Positions 42,654 through 52,781 are shown, counted from the first letter of the stretch. The stretch is DNA of 64,000 bases from Aquamicrobium sp. (GCA_019739225.1 JAHHDT010000006.1:729501-793500), one strand, 5' to 3'. Notes: generated by a model not told the origin, from the sequence alone. Numbers and translations are program-made.

Positions 42654-43253
42654 CTACTCGAGCGTCACGCCGGCCTTGGCCATCTTCTCCTTCATCGCCG
42701 CCAGCGAACCGCCGAGGTCGATTGCCCGGCAGGCATCGAGCAGGACGGTTGCCTTGAAGCCAGAGCGGACGGCGTCGAGGGCGGAATAGGCGACGCAGAA
42801 ATCGGTGGCTAGACCGACGAGCGTCAGGTCGGAAATGCCGCGCTCACGCAGATAACCAGCGAGGCCCGTGGGCGTCGTCCGATCGTTCTCGAAGAAGGCC
42901 GAATAGGAATCGATCGCGGGGCGAAACCCCTTGCGAATGACCAGCTCGGCCTTGGTCCACTCGAGGTCCGCGTGGAATGCCGCCCCATCCGTGCCCTGCA
43001 CGCAGTGGTCCGGCCACAATGTCTGCGTGCCGTAAGGCATTTCTGTCGTTTCGAACGGGTTTTTGCCGGGATGGACGGATGCGAAACTCGAGTGGCCGGC
43101 GGGATGCCAGTCCTGGGTGAGCACCACGTGATCGAACTCGCCGATCAGTCGGTTGACCATCGGCACGATCTCGTCGCCGCCCGTCACCGCCAGCGCACCG
43201 CCGGGACAAAAATCGTTCTGGACGTCGATGACGATCAGCGCTTTCTCACTCAT
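42654..43253 (-). CDS. pncA: Nicotinamidase (PncA-type)
   Basis: A 199-aa isochorismatase-fold enzyme converting nicotinamide to nicotinate plus ammonia. Catalytic Asp in VIDVQNDFCPGGALAV (about residue 9), Lys in LVIRKGFRP (about 110) and Cys in GLATDFCVAYSAL (about 153) are present. The metal-binding QDWHPAGHSSFASVHPG is specific to true nicotinamidases. I start at ATG 43253 after GGAGAGAGGC. It is divergent from the Mo-hydroxylase operon with a palindromic site between, so it may feed nicotinate into that pathway as well as NAD salvage. Confidence 0.92.
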   Translation of the reverse strand: MSEKALIVIDVQNDFCPGGALAVTGGDEIVPMVNRLIGEFDHVVLTQDWHPAGHSSFASVHPGKNPFETTEMPYGTQTLWPDHCVQGTDGAAFHADLEWTKAELVIRKGFRPAIDSYSAFFENDRTTPTGLAGYLRERGISDLTLVGLATDFCVAYSALDAVRSGFKATVLLDACRAIDLGGSLAAMKEKMAKAGVTLE

Positions 43254-43324
43254 TGCCTCTCTCCGTTTGCCTGGCGGCACAAGCTGGCGGCGAAATGATG
43301 TAATGGCAAGGGCCGCTTCTCGAT

Positions 43325-43342
43325 ATCGTTTGCATACGAACT
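43325..43342. promoter_or_regulatory. Candidate shared operator between pncA and Mo-hydroxylase operon
   Basis: ATCGTTTGCATACGAACT holds the inverted TCGT-TTGCAT-ACGA. It shares TCGTTTGYATAC with the site at 56626-56643. It sits between the divergent genes, 36 bp before the FAD-subunit start codon. Confidence 0.5.
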
Positions 43343-43377
43343 AATTTCGGCGCATTCTCCTGTCGGGAGCAGGAACG

Positions 43378-44241
43378 ATGCGATACGCGAAACCGAAGTC
43401 GATTGACGAGGCACTCGCGCTACTGGCCGAAGGAAGCTGGACGCTTCTGGCCGGGGGGACGGACTTTTATCCGGCGCAGGGCAATCGCCCCGTCCGCGAC
43501 GATGTGCTCGATCTCAACGGGCTGCAGCAACTGCGCCATATCTCGCAGACCGACAGACATTACATCTTTGGAGCGCGCGCGACCTGGACGGACATCATCC
43601 GTGCCGACCTGCCGCCCGCCTTCGACGCGCTGAAGCTCGCGGCGCGGGAAGTCGGCTCCATCCAGATTCAGAACAGCGGCACGATCGCCGGCAATCTGTG
43701 CAACGCCTCGCCGGCCGCTGACGGTGTGCCGCCGCTGCTCACGCTCTCAGCCGAGGTGGTACTACGCTCGGCCGGCGGCGAGCGCGTGGTCGGGCTGGCC
43801 GACTTCATCCTTGGCAACCGGCAGACTGCGCGTGCACCGGGCGAATTGCTGACGGCCGTGCGGGTGCCCAGGGAGGCTGCTGCCGGCAGCTCGCATTTCG
43901 TCAAGCTTGGCGCGCGGCGCTATCTCGTCATCTCGATCGCCATGGCGGCGGCCCGCGTTGTCGTCGACGAGGCAGGCAAGCTGTCGGATGTCGTGCTGTC
44001 GGTCGGCGCCTGTTCAGCCGTGGCAACGCGACTTCAGACGCTCGAAGAACGGCTCAGGCAAGCTGGTGCTCCGGGCGATGTCGCCCGCGTGGTCGAGGCT
44101 CACGATTTTGCGGAGCTGAAGCCGATCGACGATGTGCGCGGCAGTGCCGAATATCGCCGACAAGCAGCGCGCGAGATCGTCCTGCGCGCGCTAGTCGGTG
44201 CGCTCGCCGCCAGCGGCAAGACCGAGGATGTCGCGGCATGA
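43378..44241 (+). CDS. Molybdenum hydroxylase FAD-binding subunit
   Basis: A 287-aa CO dehydrogenase/xanthine dehydrogenase-type medium subunit. FAD motifs [10 protein letters not shown] (about residues 23-32) and [20 protein letters not shown] (about 101-120) are present, with the C-terminal CoxM-like domain. CGGGAGCAGG precedes the ATG. It ends ATGA-coupled to the fused catalytic subunit. It passes electrons from the iron-sulfur clusters to NAD or another acceptor. Confidence 0.92.
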   Translation: MRYAKPKSIDEALALLAEGSWTLLAGGTDFYPAQGNRPVRDDVLDLNGLQQLRHISQTDRHYIFGARATWTDIIRADLPPAFDALKLAAREVGSIQIQNSGTIAGNLCNASPAADGVPPLLTLSAEVVLRSAGGERVVGLADFILGNRQTARAPGELLTAVRVPREAAAGSSHFVKLGARRYLVISIAMAAARVVVDEAGKLSDVVLSVGACSAVATRLQTLEERLRQAGAPGDVARVVEAHDFAELKPIDDVRGSAEYRRQAAREIVLRALVGALAASGKTEDVAA

Positions 44242-46970
44242 GTATGGACCGTCTTTCCGTCAGCTTCACGGTCAATGACGAAGCGCGGCAGGTTGAGGTG
44301 CCGCCGCTTGCGCGGCTGTCGTCGGTGCTGCGCGAAGAACTTCATCTGACCGGCACCAAGGTGGGGTGCGACGCCGGCGATTGCGGCGCCTGCACCGTGC
44401 TGGTGGATGGCGCGCCGGTCTGCGCCTGCCTGGTGCCTGCGGCAGGTATGGAAGGCGCTAGCGTGCGCACGGTGGAGGGGCTCGCTAACGGACGGCTTTC
44501 CGCCTTGCAGGATTCGTTCCTGCGCCATGGTGCGGCGCAATGCGGGATCTGCACGCCAGGTCTGCTGGTCACAGCCACGGCGCTACTTGAAGCGAACCCG
44601 AGGCCCAGCGAGGCGGAAGTGCAGGACGCGTTGGGCGGGGTGCTGTGCCGCTGCACAGGCTATCGCAAGATCGTCAAGGCGGTGATGGATGTGGGCACTG
44701 CCGGGGCACCGCCACCGGTCGCGCTCGCCGGTGTCGGGGCAGCGATCCCCCGGCTCGACGGCGAGCCCAAAGTGCGCGGCGACGATCTTTTCGGGGCCGA
44801 TGAGCGGCCCGACGACGCTCTCTCGGTCGCGGTGGTGCGCTCGCCTTACTGGCATGCGCGCTTCACCTTCGGCGACCTCGACGCATTCGTGAAAGCGCAT
44901 CCCGGCATTATTGGTGTCTTTACTGCAGCCGACATTCCCGGCCGTAACCGCTTCGGCGTCATCCCGCCCTTTGCCGACCAGCCGGCGCTCGCAGACGGCA
45001 CCGCGCTGTTCCGCGGCGAGGCGGTTGCCGCGATTGCCGGTGAACGGGATGCGATTGCGGCCCTGGACCTCTCCGCGTTTCCGATTGCCTGGGAGGAACT
45101 GCCCCATGCGCTGACGGTTGCCGAGGCCCGGAACGGGTTCGCGGCGCTGCATGAAGATCGCAAGGGCAACGTGCTGCTCGAAGGCACCGTGGAACGCGGC
45201 GACGCGGATGCGGCGCTCGCATCCACCGCAGTCATTGCCGCCGGTTCGCTCGAGACCTCTTATGTCGAACACGCCTATATAGAGCCGGAAGCCGGCTATG
45301 CATTCATGGATGGCGATGTGCTGGTCATCAAGGCATGCACGCAGTCGCCGATCATGGATCGCGACGACACCGCCGCGATCCTCGGCCTACCAGCAGAAAA
45401 AGTCCGTATCATCCCGACCGCGACCGGCGGCGGGTTCGGCTCGAAGCTCGATCTTTCAGTGCAGCCGCTGATCGGTCTCGTGGCGCTGAAAACGGGTCGC
45501 CCTGCCGCGCTCACCTATACGCGGCAGGAGTCGATGGCATCGACGACCAAGCGGCACCCGGCCGTGATGTCGGCAACCATCGGTGCGGACGCGGAGGGCC
45601 GCGTGGTCGGCATGGTGTTCGAGGGCGACTTCAATACGGGGGCCTACGCAAGCTGGGGGCCGACTGTGGCAACCCGCGTGCCCGTGCACGCCTCGGGACC
45701 CTACTACACGCCGAGCTACCGCGCGCTCGGACGCGCAATCCATACGAACGGTCCTATCTCGGGCGCGTTCCGAGGCTTCGGCGTGCCGCAGGCCGCGTTG
45801 ATGCAGGAAACGCTCTACGACGAACTTGCCTTGCAACTCGGCATCGACCGGCTCGAATTCCGGCTGCGGAATGCACTGCGCGACGGCCAGCCGACGGTCT
45901 GCGGCCACGTGATGGACAGCGGCATCGGCATCGCCGCCTGTCTGGAAGCGCTGGAACTGCATTGGGCGCGCGCGATGAAAGACGCCGACGCCTTCAACGC
46001 CGGCAACGAACATCGCCAGCGCGGCGTTGGCGTGGCGTCATGCTGGTACGGCTGCGGCAATACCGGCATCGCCAACCCGTCTACGATCAAGATGGGGATT
46101 GCCGCCGATGGCCGCGTGGTCATGCATCAGGGCGCGGTGGATATCGGCCAGGGCTCCAACACCGTCATCCCGCAGATCGCGGCCGAGGCGCTTGGCCTGC
46201 CGCTCGACGCGTTCGACTTCATCTATGGCGACACCGCGCTGACGCCCGATGCGGGCAAGACCTCGGGTTCGCGGCAGACCTATATTTCCGGCCGCGCCGC
46301 CGAACTTTCGGGCAAGGCGCTGCGCGAGAGGGTTTTGCGCTACGCCAATGTGTCGGATGCCGCCGAGCTGTCGCTGAAGGACGGCATGCTCACGGTTCGC
46401 GAAGGCGAGGCGAGCCGCACCATCGCGCTTGGCGATCTGCCCACGGATGCCGATGGCTTCGTCTTTGCTGCTTGCGAAAGCTACGATCCGCCGACGGTGC
46501 CGCTCGACGCCAAGGGGCAGGGCAAGCCTTACGCCGTCTATGGCTGGGGTGCGCAGATGGCGGAACTGGAAGTCGACATGCGCCTCGGCACGGTAAAGCT
46601 CATCAAGATTACTGCCGCGCACGATGTCGGCCGGGCGATCAACCCGCTGCTCGCCGAGGGGCAGGTCGAGGGCGGCATCGCGCAGGGCATCGGCCTTGCG
46701 TTGATGGAAGAATATGTTCCAGGCCGCACCGAGAACCTGCACGACTACCTTATCCCGACCATCGGCGACGTGCCGCCGATCGAGACGATCCTGGTGGAGG
46801 TACCCGATGCCGAAGGTCCCTACGGGGCGAAGGGGCTTGGCGAGCATGTGCTGATACCCACCGCACCCGCGATCCTCAACGCGATCCGCGATGCTTCGGG
46901 CGCGAAGATCACGAAAGTGCCGGCCACGCCCGACCGGGTTCTGGCGGCGATCAAGGTGGCAAGAGGATGA
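44238..46970 (+). CDS. Molybdenum hydroxylase, fused 2Fe-2S and molybdopterin subunits
   Basis: A 910-aa xanthine dehydrogenase-family protein. Residues ~1-155 carry the two clusters: [15 protein letters not shown] with a further Cys, and CGICTPG with CRCTGY. Residues ~160-905 are the Mo domain: [44 protein letters not shown], and the catalytic Glu in [12 protein letters not shown] near the C-terminus. The small and large subunits are fused, with FAD separate. With nicotinamidase and a 6-hydroxynicotinate reductase-like gene adjacent, hydroxylation of nicotinate at C6 is the best guess; other N-heterocycles or aldehydes remain possible. Confidence 0.9.
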   Translation: MSMDRLSVSFTVNDEARQVEVPPLARLSSVLREELHLTGTKVGCDAGDCGACTVLVDGAPVCACLVPAAGMEGASVRTVEGLANGRLSALQDSFLRHGAAQCGICTPGLLVTATALLEANPRPSEAEVQDALGGVLCRCTGYRKIVKAVMDVGTAGAPPPVALAGVGAAIPRLDGEPKVRGDDLFGADERPDDALSVAVVRSPYWHARFTFGDLDAFVKAHPGIIGVFTAADIPGRNRFGVIPPFADQPALADGTALFRGEAVAAIAGERDAIAALDLSAFPIAWEELPHALTVAEARNGFAALHEDRKGNVLLEGTVERGDADAALASTAVIAAGSLETSYVEHAYIEPEAGYAFMDGDVLVIKACTQSPIMDRDDTAAILGLPAEKVRIIPTATGGGFGSKLDLSVQPLIGLVALKTGRPAALTYTRQESMASTTKRHPAVMSATIGADAEGRVVGMVFEGDFNTGAYASWGPTVATRVPVHASGPYYTPSYRALGRAIHTNGPISGAFRGFGVPQAALMQETLYDELALQLGIDRLEFRLRNALRDGQPTVCGHVMDSGIGIAACLEALELHWARAMKDADAFNAGNEHRQRGVGVASCWYGCGNTGIANPSTIKMGIAADGRVVMHQGAVDIGQGSNTVIPQIAAEALGLPLDAFDFIYGDTALTPDAGKTSGSRQTYISGRAAELSGKALRERVLRYANVSDAAELSLKDGMLTVREGEASRTIALGDLPTDADGFVFAACESYDPPTVPLDAKGQGKPYAVYGWGAQMAELEVDMRLGTVKLIKITAAHDVGRAINPLLAEGQVEGGIAQGIGLALMEEYVPGRTENLHDYLIPTIGDVPPIETILVEVPDAEGPYGAKGLGEHVLIPTAPAILNAIRDASGAKITKVPATPDRVLAAIKVARG

Positions 46971-47004
46971 GAGCTTTCGGCAAAGAACCTTGCGTTCCTT
47001 CGCA

Positions 47005-47158
47005 CCCCCCTCTGTCCTGCCGGACATCTCCCCCACGAGGGGGGAGATCAGGCGGCCTAGCAGTTTTCGCCAATCGCCAACGTGGCAGTAAGGATGCCAG
47101 CGGCGAACTTGCCAATCTCCCCCCTCGTGGGGGAGATGTCCGGCAGGACAAAGGGGGG
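47005..47158. repeat. Long inverted repeat, family B copy 2
   Basis: Arms of 44 bp (47005-47048 and 47115-47158) with one mismatch, containing CTGTCCTGCCGGACATCTCC or its complement. It resembles the copy at 39006 but with GTCCTGCCGGAC in place of GGCCTGCCGGCC, a compensated change that keeps pairing. Confidence 0.9.
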
Positions 47159-47217
47159 CAACGTAGAGCATCATCGTCTCTCTGCCATGCGAGCACAGCA
47201 ACAGCGCCGGTCGCATC

Positions 47218-48744
47218 ATGAGCGAGCTGTCCGAACGGTTCGAAACGCACGATCCCGGTCAGCCGAAGGTCGGCGAGAAGCTGCGCTGCGATGCCTGCCC
47301 CGTGATGTGCTACATCGCCGAGGGGCGCACCGGGGCCTGCGATCGCTATGGCAATTTCGGCGGCCGGATCGTGCGGTGCGATCCGGTGACGATCCTGGAA
47401 CACCGGGCCGAAAATGGCGGCGACGCCGTCTCCTTTGCCGGCGAAGAATGGGATGGTAATCCCGTCAACCGCTCCCGGCGCTTCGTGACCGGCATCGGGG
47501 CTGGCACGACCTATCCGGACTACAAGCCCGCGCCTTTCATCGTCAGCCAGGAGGTTGAGGGCGTCGATCTGGTGACGGTCGTCACGGAAGGCATCTTCTC
47601 TTATTGCGGCGTCAAGGTGAAGATCGACACCGACCGCCATCTCGGCCCCGAGACCGCGACCGTGCGGGCTGGAGGAGAGCCGGTCGGCCATGTCACCACC
47701 GCCGAATACGGGTCGCAGATGCTGTCGCTGGGAGGCGTGCGACACCTCACGGGCGGTTCGAAACCGGAAGGGCGTATCACCTGCGATACGCTGCTGGCGC
47801 TGTGCAACCGCCAACCGGTCGAACTGACGATCGACGAGGGCTCGACGATTGTTGTGCAGGCGGGCAAGCCGCCGGTGATCGACGGCGCGGTTGAGCACCG
47901 GATGCGGGTCGGTTGCGGGTCGGCGACAATCGGCATGTTCGCCACGCAGTGGAAGGGGCTGGTCGACGAGGTGGTCGTCGTCGACGATCACATCACCGGC
48001 GTCGTTTCCGAACATCAGGCCGGCAAGGTGATCGACTGGCCCGATACCGGGATCAAGATCCTCGGCCGGCGCTCGACGCCCGGGCGCTATTTCAAGGTTT
48101 CCGAGCCGGGGCTTGGATGGGGTGGCACGACCATCTCCGATCCGCTTGAAATCCTCGGACCCTGGAACGAAAAGAAAGGCGCGCGCCCCGGCCTGTCGTT
48201 GCTGATGGTCTCCACCACGGGTGAGCAGTTTGCCTATTACGAGCTCGACGAGACGCTGACGCCGGTGGAAAAGCCGTTTCCGGACAGGCTGCGGCGGTCG
48301 GTCGAACTGATCGAGGAAAATTGCGAGCCGGCGCTGTGCACGGTGCTTTTCATGGGCGGTGCCGGCGGCAGCCTGCGCGCGGGCGTGACCGAGAACCCGG
48401 TGAACCTGACGCGTTCGGTGCAGCGCCTGCAGACTTATGTGACATGCGGCGGCGCGCCGGCCTATGTCTGGCCCGGCGGCGGCATCACGCTCATGGTCGA
48501 CGTGACGCGGCTGCCTGAAAACGCATTCGGCTATGTGCCGACGCCGGCGCTCGTCGCGCCGATCGAGTTCACATTACGGCGCGAGCACTATGAGGCGCTG
48601 GGCGGCTACGCCGGTCATGTGCGCTCGGTCGACGACGTGCAGCGTGCAGGCGGCGAGTATTTCAACGAACGCGCCGTTCATGGCGCGATGCCAGACAATC
48701 CGTGGCCCCTGCTTGAGCAGCTTCGACGCGAGCGGTCGACATGA
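47218..48744 (+). CDS. 6-hydroxynicotinate reductase-like protein
   Basis: A 508-aa protein that I recognise as the 6-hydroxynicotinate reductase (Hnr) family, which reduces 6-hydroxynicotinate to 6-oxo-1,4,5,6-tetrahydronicotinate with ferredoxin electrons (known from Eubacterium barkeri). The N-terminus has the Cys cluster LRCDACPVMCYIAEGRTGAC, suited to an iron-sulfur centre. Other conserved stretches include TVVTEGIFSYCGVKVKIDTD and TVLFMGGAGGSLRAGVTENP. It follows the Mo-hydroxylase and is ATGA-coupled to the UPF0280 gene. Family assignment is from memory and needs alignment. Confidence 0.7.
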   Translation: MSELSERFETHDPGQPKVGEKLRCDACPVMCYIAEGRTGACDRYGNFGGRIVRCDPVTILEHRAENGGDAVSFAGEEWDGNPVNRSRRFVTGIGAGTTYPDYKPAPFIVSQEVEGVDLVTVVTEGIFSYCGVKVKIDTDRHLGPETATVRAGGEPVGHVTTAEYGSQMLSLGGVRHLTGGSKPEGRITCDTLLALCNRQPVELTIDEGSTIVVQAGKPPVIDGAVEHRMRVGCGSATIGMFATQWKGLVDEVVVVDDHITGVVSEHQAGKVIDWPDTGIKILGRRSTPGRYFKVSEPGLGWGGTTISDPLEILGPWNEKKGARPGLSLLMVSTTGEQFAYYELDETLTPVEKPFPDRLRRSVELIEENCEPALCTVLFMGGAGGSLRAGVTENPVNLTRSVQRLQTYVTCGGAPAYVWPGGGITLMVDVTRLPENAFGYVPTPALVAPIEFTLRREHYEALGGYAGHVRSVDDVQRAGGEYFNERAVHGAMPDNPWPLLEQLRRERST

Positions 48745-49616
48745 GCGGCGCACAGGCGGCAATGCTGCCCGATGGGCGGCGGCTGCACCTCAACCATGGT
48801 CCGATAGACCTGATCGTCGAAGCCTTCGGCGAGCCTGACGAGTTGTCGGCTGCATACGCGCAGGCTAAGGATCGTTTCGATACCGTTCTGGAAGAACTGG
48901 TTTCCGAACTGGCGGAACTGCGACAGCCGACCACAGTCGCGCCACGCGGGTTTCGCGGCGCGACGGCACGGCGCATGGAGACGGCAGCGTCCGTGTTTGC
49001 CGGCCGGTTCGTGACGCCGATGGCAGCAGTGGCGGGGGCAGTTGCCGATGAGATGCTGGCGGCAATGGTGAAGGGGCGGCGGCTTACCCGCGCGTATGTC
49101 AACGATGGTGGCGACATCGCCATGCACCTTGCACCCGGAACGGCGATGAAGGCTGCAATCGCCGGTACGGGCCATGGTGTCGTCGACCGTGTGACCATCG
49201 CTGCATCCGATCCGGTGCGCGGCATTGCCACCAGCGGCTGGCGGGGCCGCAGCCACTCGCTCGGCATCGCCGATGCCGTCACCGTTCTGGCGAGGACCGC
49301 GGCGGCGGCGGATGTCGCCGCAACCCTGATCGCCAACGCCGTCGACCTGCCCGGCCACCCGGCAATCGAGCGGCAACCGGCCACCCAACTGGCGCCCGAT
49401 AGCGATCTCGGAGATAGACCGGTCACCGTCGCCGTGGGGCGATTGTCTTCGGCGGATACAGATGAGGCACTGCGCGGGGGAGTGCGGGTCGCCGACGAGT
49501 TCGTTGCCCGTGGCCTGATCGTTTCCGCGGCGCTGTTTCTGAACGGCCGGAGCCGGGTCGTCGGCGCGCTTGCTCTCGAACAAAACACCAGCATTGAGGA
49601 GCCGGCATATGGCTGA
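48741..49616 (+). CDS. UPF0280/ApbE-like protein
   Basis: A 291-aa protein. VNDGGDIAMHLAPGTAM near residue 114 and GIATSGWRGRSHSLGIADAV near 155 are the motifs of the UPF0280 branch of the ApbE (FAD:protein FMN transferase) superfamily. The role of UPF0280 is unknown. Being coupled to the reductase on one side and an AA_synth gene on the other, it may mature a flavin or cofactor of the reductase, or be a pathway enzyme. Confidence 0.75.
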   Translation: MSGAQAAMLPDGRRLHLNHGPIDLIVEAFGEPDELSAAYAQAKDRFDTVLEELVSELAELRQPTTVAPRGFRGATARRMETAASVFAGRFVTPMAAVAGAVADEMLAAMVKGRRLTRAYVNDGGDIAMHLAPGTAMKAAIAGTGHGVVDRVTIAASDPVRGIATSGWRGRSHSLGIADAVTVLARTAAAADVAATLIANAVDLPGHPAIERQPATQLAPDSDLGDRPVTVAVGRLSSADTDEALRGGVRVADEFVARGLIVSAALFLNGRSRVVGALALEQNTSIEEPAYG

Positions 49617-50193
49617 TTTCACCATCCGCAAGATCGCGGTGCTGACCGAAGAGATCCATCATGACGGCGGGCCGGTGCCCGGAGAGCCTCGACGCAGGGC
49701 TGCGGCGCTGGCGTTGGTGAAGAACCCGTTCGCCGGCACTTTCGTCGAGACTATTCAGCCCGCGATGGACGATCTGAAGCCGTTGGGGCTGGAACTGACG
49801 GACCGGCTGGTTGCCGCGCTCGGTGGCGACGTGTCGGTCATCGACAGCTACGGCAAGGGCGCGATCGTCGGCACCGACGGCGAGATCGAGCACGGCGCGC
49901 TGTGGCACGTGCCGGGCGGCTATGCGATGCGCGAGCGACTGGGCGCTTCCAAGGCGATCGTGCCGTCGGCGATGAAGGTTGGCGCGTTCGGCTCCAGCCT
50001 CGACGTCCCACTCGGACACACCAACGCCGCCTATGTGCGCAGCCACTTCGACGCTATGGTGGTGGGCATGCCCGACGGGCCGCGTCCGGACGAAATCCTG
50101 TTCTGCCTGGCCATGGCCAGCGGCGGGCGCATCCATTCCCGCATGGGTGGACTGGAGGCATGGCAGGTCAAAGGCGAGGACGGGCTGAGGTGA
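49609..50193 (+). CDS. AA_synth (PF06684-like) family protein
   Basis: A 194-aa protein. IRKIAVLTEEIHHDGGPVPG, then NPFAGTFVETIQPAMDDLKP and DVPLGHTNAAYVRSHFDAMV, match the 'amino acid synthesis' family, whose enzymatic role is not established. It overlaps UPF0280 by 8 bases and the MarR gene by 4. A function in the lower steps of ring degradation is possible from context only. Confidence 0.8.
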   Translation: MADFTIRKIAVLTEEIHHDGGPVPGEPRRRAAALALVKNPFAGTFVETIQPAMDDLKPLGLELTDRLVAALGGDVSVIDSYGKGAIVGTDGEIEHGALWHVPGGYAMRERLGASKAIVPSAMKVGAFGSSLDVPLGHTNAAYVRSHFDAMVVGMPDGPRPDEILFCLAMASGGRIHSRMGGLEAWQVKGEDGLR

Positions 50194-50609
50194 GCGGGGA
50201 ACCGCCCTATCATCTGGAAGACCAGATCGGCTTCGTCCTGCGCAAGGCCAGCCAGCGGCATATCGCGATCTTTGCTCGCCATATCGGCGAGCTGACGCCG
50301 CCGCAGTTCGCAGCGCTCGCCAAGCTTGCCGAGGTTGGCGACACGTCGCAGAACCAGCTCGGCACGCTGGTGGCGATGGATGCGGCGACCATCAAGGGCG
50401 TGATCGACCGCCTGAAGGCGCGGGGCCTTGTGGCGCTCACCCGGCATGACGGAGACAGGCGGCGGCTGGTGGTCAGCCTGACCTCCGAGGGGCAGGCGAC
50501 CGTGGAACGGCTGTTGCCCCTGGCAAAGCACATTACGCACGAGACGGCGTTCCCCCTCAACGACCGTGAACTGGCCACGCTGATGCGGCTTCTGTCGAAG
50601 CTTACCTGA
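50190..50609 (+). CDS. MarR family regulator of the Mo-hydroxylase operon
   Basis: 139 aa from GTG 50190 (GTGA overlap). LGTLVAMDAATIKGVIDRLK and the wing LTRHDGDRRRLVVSLTSEGQ show the MarR winged helix. As the last gene of the operon it is well placed for feedback control, and it may bind the GTTTGYAYAC sites. It overlaps the convergent MFS gene by 8 bases. Confidence 0.88.
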   Translation: MSGEPPYHLEDQIGFVLRKASQRHIAIFARHIGELTPPQFAALAKLAEVGDTSQNQLGTLVAMDAATIKGVIDRLKARGLVALTRHDGDRRRLVVSLTSEGQATVERLLPLAKHITHETAFPLNDRELATLMRLLSKLT

Positions 50610-52110
50610 CCGGCACGCGCGCGGGACTGGTTGCGACGGCGCGTCGCGTCGCCCACCAGACGGTTCCGGCCGTAGCAAGCAGCGTGATCGCCGCCAGTCC
50701 AACGACCCCCACAAAGGCATTGTCGAAAGCTGCGCGCGCCATCATGACGAGCTGCTCGGCCAGCGCCGGATCGAGGCTTTCGGCTGCCAGAAGCGCTTCG
50801 TCGAGGCTGTCGCGCGCGGTCTGGCTAACACGGGCGTCGGTCGGCAGCACAAGGGTGGCTGAATAGAGTGCCGACATCACGCTGCCAAGAACGGCAATGC
50901 CCATCGCGCCGCCGAGTTCGTAGGAGACCTCCTCCACCGAAGCCGCCATGCCCGCGCGATTTTCCGGGGCGCTCAGCATGATCGCACTCGAAGCTGCCGT
51001 CATGGCCGCGCCGATGCCGAAGCCCATGACACCCATTGCGGCCAGCCAGATCGCAGGATCGGCGTCGTAGCAAAGAAGAAATGCCGCCAAGCCGAGCCCC
51101 GAGATCGCCAGCGAGCCTGAAAGGATGCGCTCGCTGCCGAGCCGGGGCAGGGCGAGACCGGTGAGGGGGCCGGCGACGAACGATGCAAGCGGGATCGGAA
51201 GGATGAGCAGGCCGGCTTCCAGCGGCGAGAAGCTCGAAACGAGCTGCAGTCGCTGGCTGAAGACCAGTTCGACACCCATGAGCGCGGCCGAAGCGACCAA
51301 AGCAGTCGCAACGCCCGAGGAAAAGCGCCTGTTGCGGAACAGAGAGAAATCGACGAGCGGCGCGGCACTTGTGCGCTGACGCTTGACGAACAGAACTGTC
51401 GCGACAATGCCGACCGCTGCGGCAACCAGCGCGGCCTCGATGGATGCTTCGCGCTTGCTCACTTCCTTGATCGCATAGGCAAGGCCGATGAGGCCGACCA
51501 TGATCTGCAGCGAGCCGATCAGATCCCACGGTCTGCTGGCGTCACCGGGCCGCGAAGGCAGCAGCAGGGCCGCGAAGAAGAAGGCCGCGACGACGATCGG
51601 CACGTTGATGAGAAAGACCGAGCCCCACCAGAAATATTCGAGCAGCACGCCGCCGATCACCGGGCCGAGCGCCGCACCACCCGAGGCGACCGCCGCCCAG
51701 ATGCCGATCGCGAAGGCGCGTTCCTTCTCGTCGGTGAAGGTCAACCGGATGATCGAGAGCGTGGCGGGCATCATCATCGCGGCGCCGACCGCAAGCAGCG
51801 CACGGGCAGCGATGAGAATGGCGGGTGTTGGCGAAAACGCGGCCATCAACGATGCGGCGCCGAAGACGACCAGACCCGCCATGAAGAGGCGCCGGTGCCC
51901 GAGACGGTCGCCCAAGGCACCGAGACCGGGCAGCAACCCGGCCACGACCAGCGGATATGCGTTGACAATCCAGAGCTTTTCGGACGCGGTGGCCCCGAGA
52001 TCATGTGTCAGCCGGGGGAGCGCGGTGTAAAGCACGGTCATGTCGATAACAATGAGGAAAAGCGCGCTCGAAACGATCGCCAGAACGAACCAGCGGTTGT
52101 TGGAAGTCAT
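50602..52110 (-). CDS. MFS drug-efflux transporter, DHA2 (14-TM) family
   Basis: A 502-aa inner-membrane antiporter. FLIVIDMTVLYTALPRLTHD is motif D1 of 14-TM DHA2 transporters; LGDRLGHRRLFMAGLVVFG is motif A; GPVIGGVLLEYFWWGSVFLI is motif C. I start at ATG 52110. It resembles SmvA/QacA-type exporters of cationic or lipophilic compounds. It is divergent from a TetR gene, the usual efflux/repressor arrangement. Confidence 0.9.
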   Translation of the reverse strand: MTSNNRWFVLAIVSSALFLIVIDMTVLYTALPRLTHDLGATASEKLWIVNAYPLVVAGLLPGLGALGDRLGHRRLFMAGLVVFGAASLMAAFSPTPAILIAARALLAVGAAMMMPATLSIIRLTFTDEKERAFAIGIWAAVASGGAALGPVIGGVLLEYFWWGSVFLINVPIVVAAFFFAALLLPSRPGDASRPWDLIGSLQIMVGLIGLAYAIKEVSKREASIEAALVAAAVGIVATVLFVKRQRTSAAPLVDFSLFRNRRFSSGVATALVASAALMGVELVFSQRLQLVSSFSPLEAGLLILPIPLASFVAGPLTGLALPRLGSERILSGSLAISGLGLAAFLLCYDADPAIWLAAMGVMGFGIGAAMTAASSAIMLSAPENRAGMAASVEEVSYELGGAMGIAVLGSVMSALYSATLVLPTDARVSQTARDSLDEALLAAESLDPALAEQLVMMARAAFDNAFVGVVGLAAITLLATAGTVWWATRRAVATSPARVPVR

Positions 52111-52171
52111 CGGTGTGGCCTCGGTCTTGCCGCCGCAAATGGCAGGCTTTTCATGTCGAGCCGCCAATATA

Positions 52172-52185
52172 AATACATTCGTATT
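52172..52185. promoter_or_regulatory. Operator between MFS and tetR
   Basis: AATACATTCGTATT has perfect 5-bp arms and a 4-bp centre in the 93-bp divergent region, 18 bp before the tetR start codon. It is a likely TetR site controlling both genes. Confidence 0.6.
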
Positions 52186-52203
52186 GAAATTAAAGAGGTA
52201 AGG

Positions 52204-52761
52204 ATGGCAGGCCGACCGAGAACGATCGATCGCGACAAGGTGCTCGATGCAGCGGAGGCCGTGGTGACGCGCGACGGCGCTTCCGGGCTGACCATCGATG
52301 CCGTGGCCAAAGAGGCCGGCATCACCAAGGGCGGCGTGCAATACGCCTTCGGCTCCAAGGAGAACCTCATCCGCGCGATGATCCGGCGGTGGGGCGACAC
52401 CTTTGAGGAGGAGGTGATGGCCTTTGCCGGCGAGAACCCGGCGCCGGAAACGGTGATCCTCGGGCATATCGAAGCGTCGAGGCGCACCGACAAGGACGAG
52501 GCTTCACGCTCGGCGGTGATGATGACAGCGCTGCTGCAGCAGCCGGATCAGGTCGCCGAGAGCCGCGAATGGTACAATAGCAGGCTGCAAGGGCTCGACC
52601 CGTCGAGCGAGCATGCCCGAAGGGCGCGGCTCGCCTTTCTGGCCAGCGAAGGGGTGTTTTTCCTGAAATCCTTCAACCTCATCGACCTCGACGACGAGGC
52701 GTGGGAGGAGGTGTTCGGTGACATTCTGGCGCTGGCAGGGCCGGATAGTGCTGAAAAGTAG
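52204..52761 (+). CDS. TetR family repressor of the MFS pump
   Basis: A 185-aa TetR regulator. MAGRPRTIDRDKVLDAAEAV, then SGLTIDAVAKEAGITKGGVQ and YAFGSKENLIRAM, is the HTH domain. AAAGAGGTAAGG precedes ATG 52204. The C-terminal domain would sense the pump's substrate. Confidence 0.9.
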   Translation: MAGRPRTIDRDKVLDAAEAVVTRDGASGLTIDAVAKEAGITKGGVQYAFGSKENLIRAMIRRWGDTFEEEVMAFAGENPAPETVILGHIEASRRTDKDEASRSAVMMTALLQQPDQVAESREWYNSRLQGLDPSSEHARRARLAFLASEGVFFLKSFNLIDLDDEAWEEVFGDILALAGPDSAEK

Positions 52762-52781
52762 CCGCGCCGGCGACAGGACCG

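Noticed and set aside
45335-47221. 628-codon plus-strand frame inside the Mo-hydroxylase gene and repeat
   Set aside because: Shadow frame of the 910-aa protein; it runs through the palindromic repeat and has no recognisable motif.
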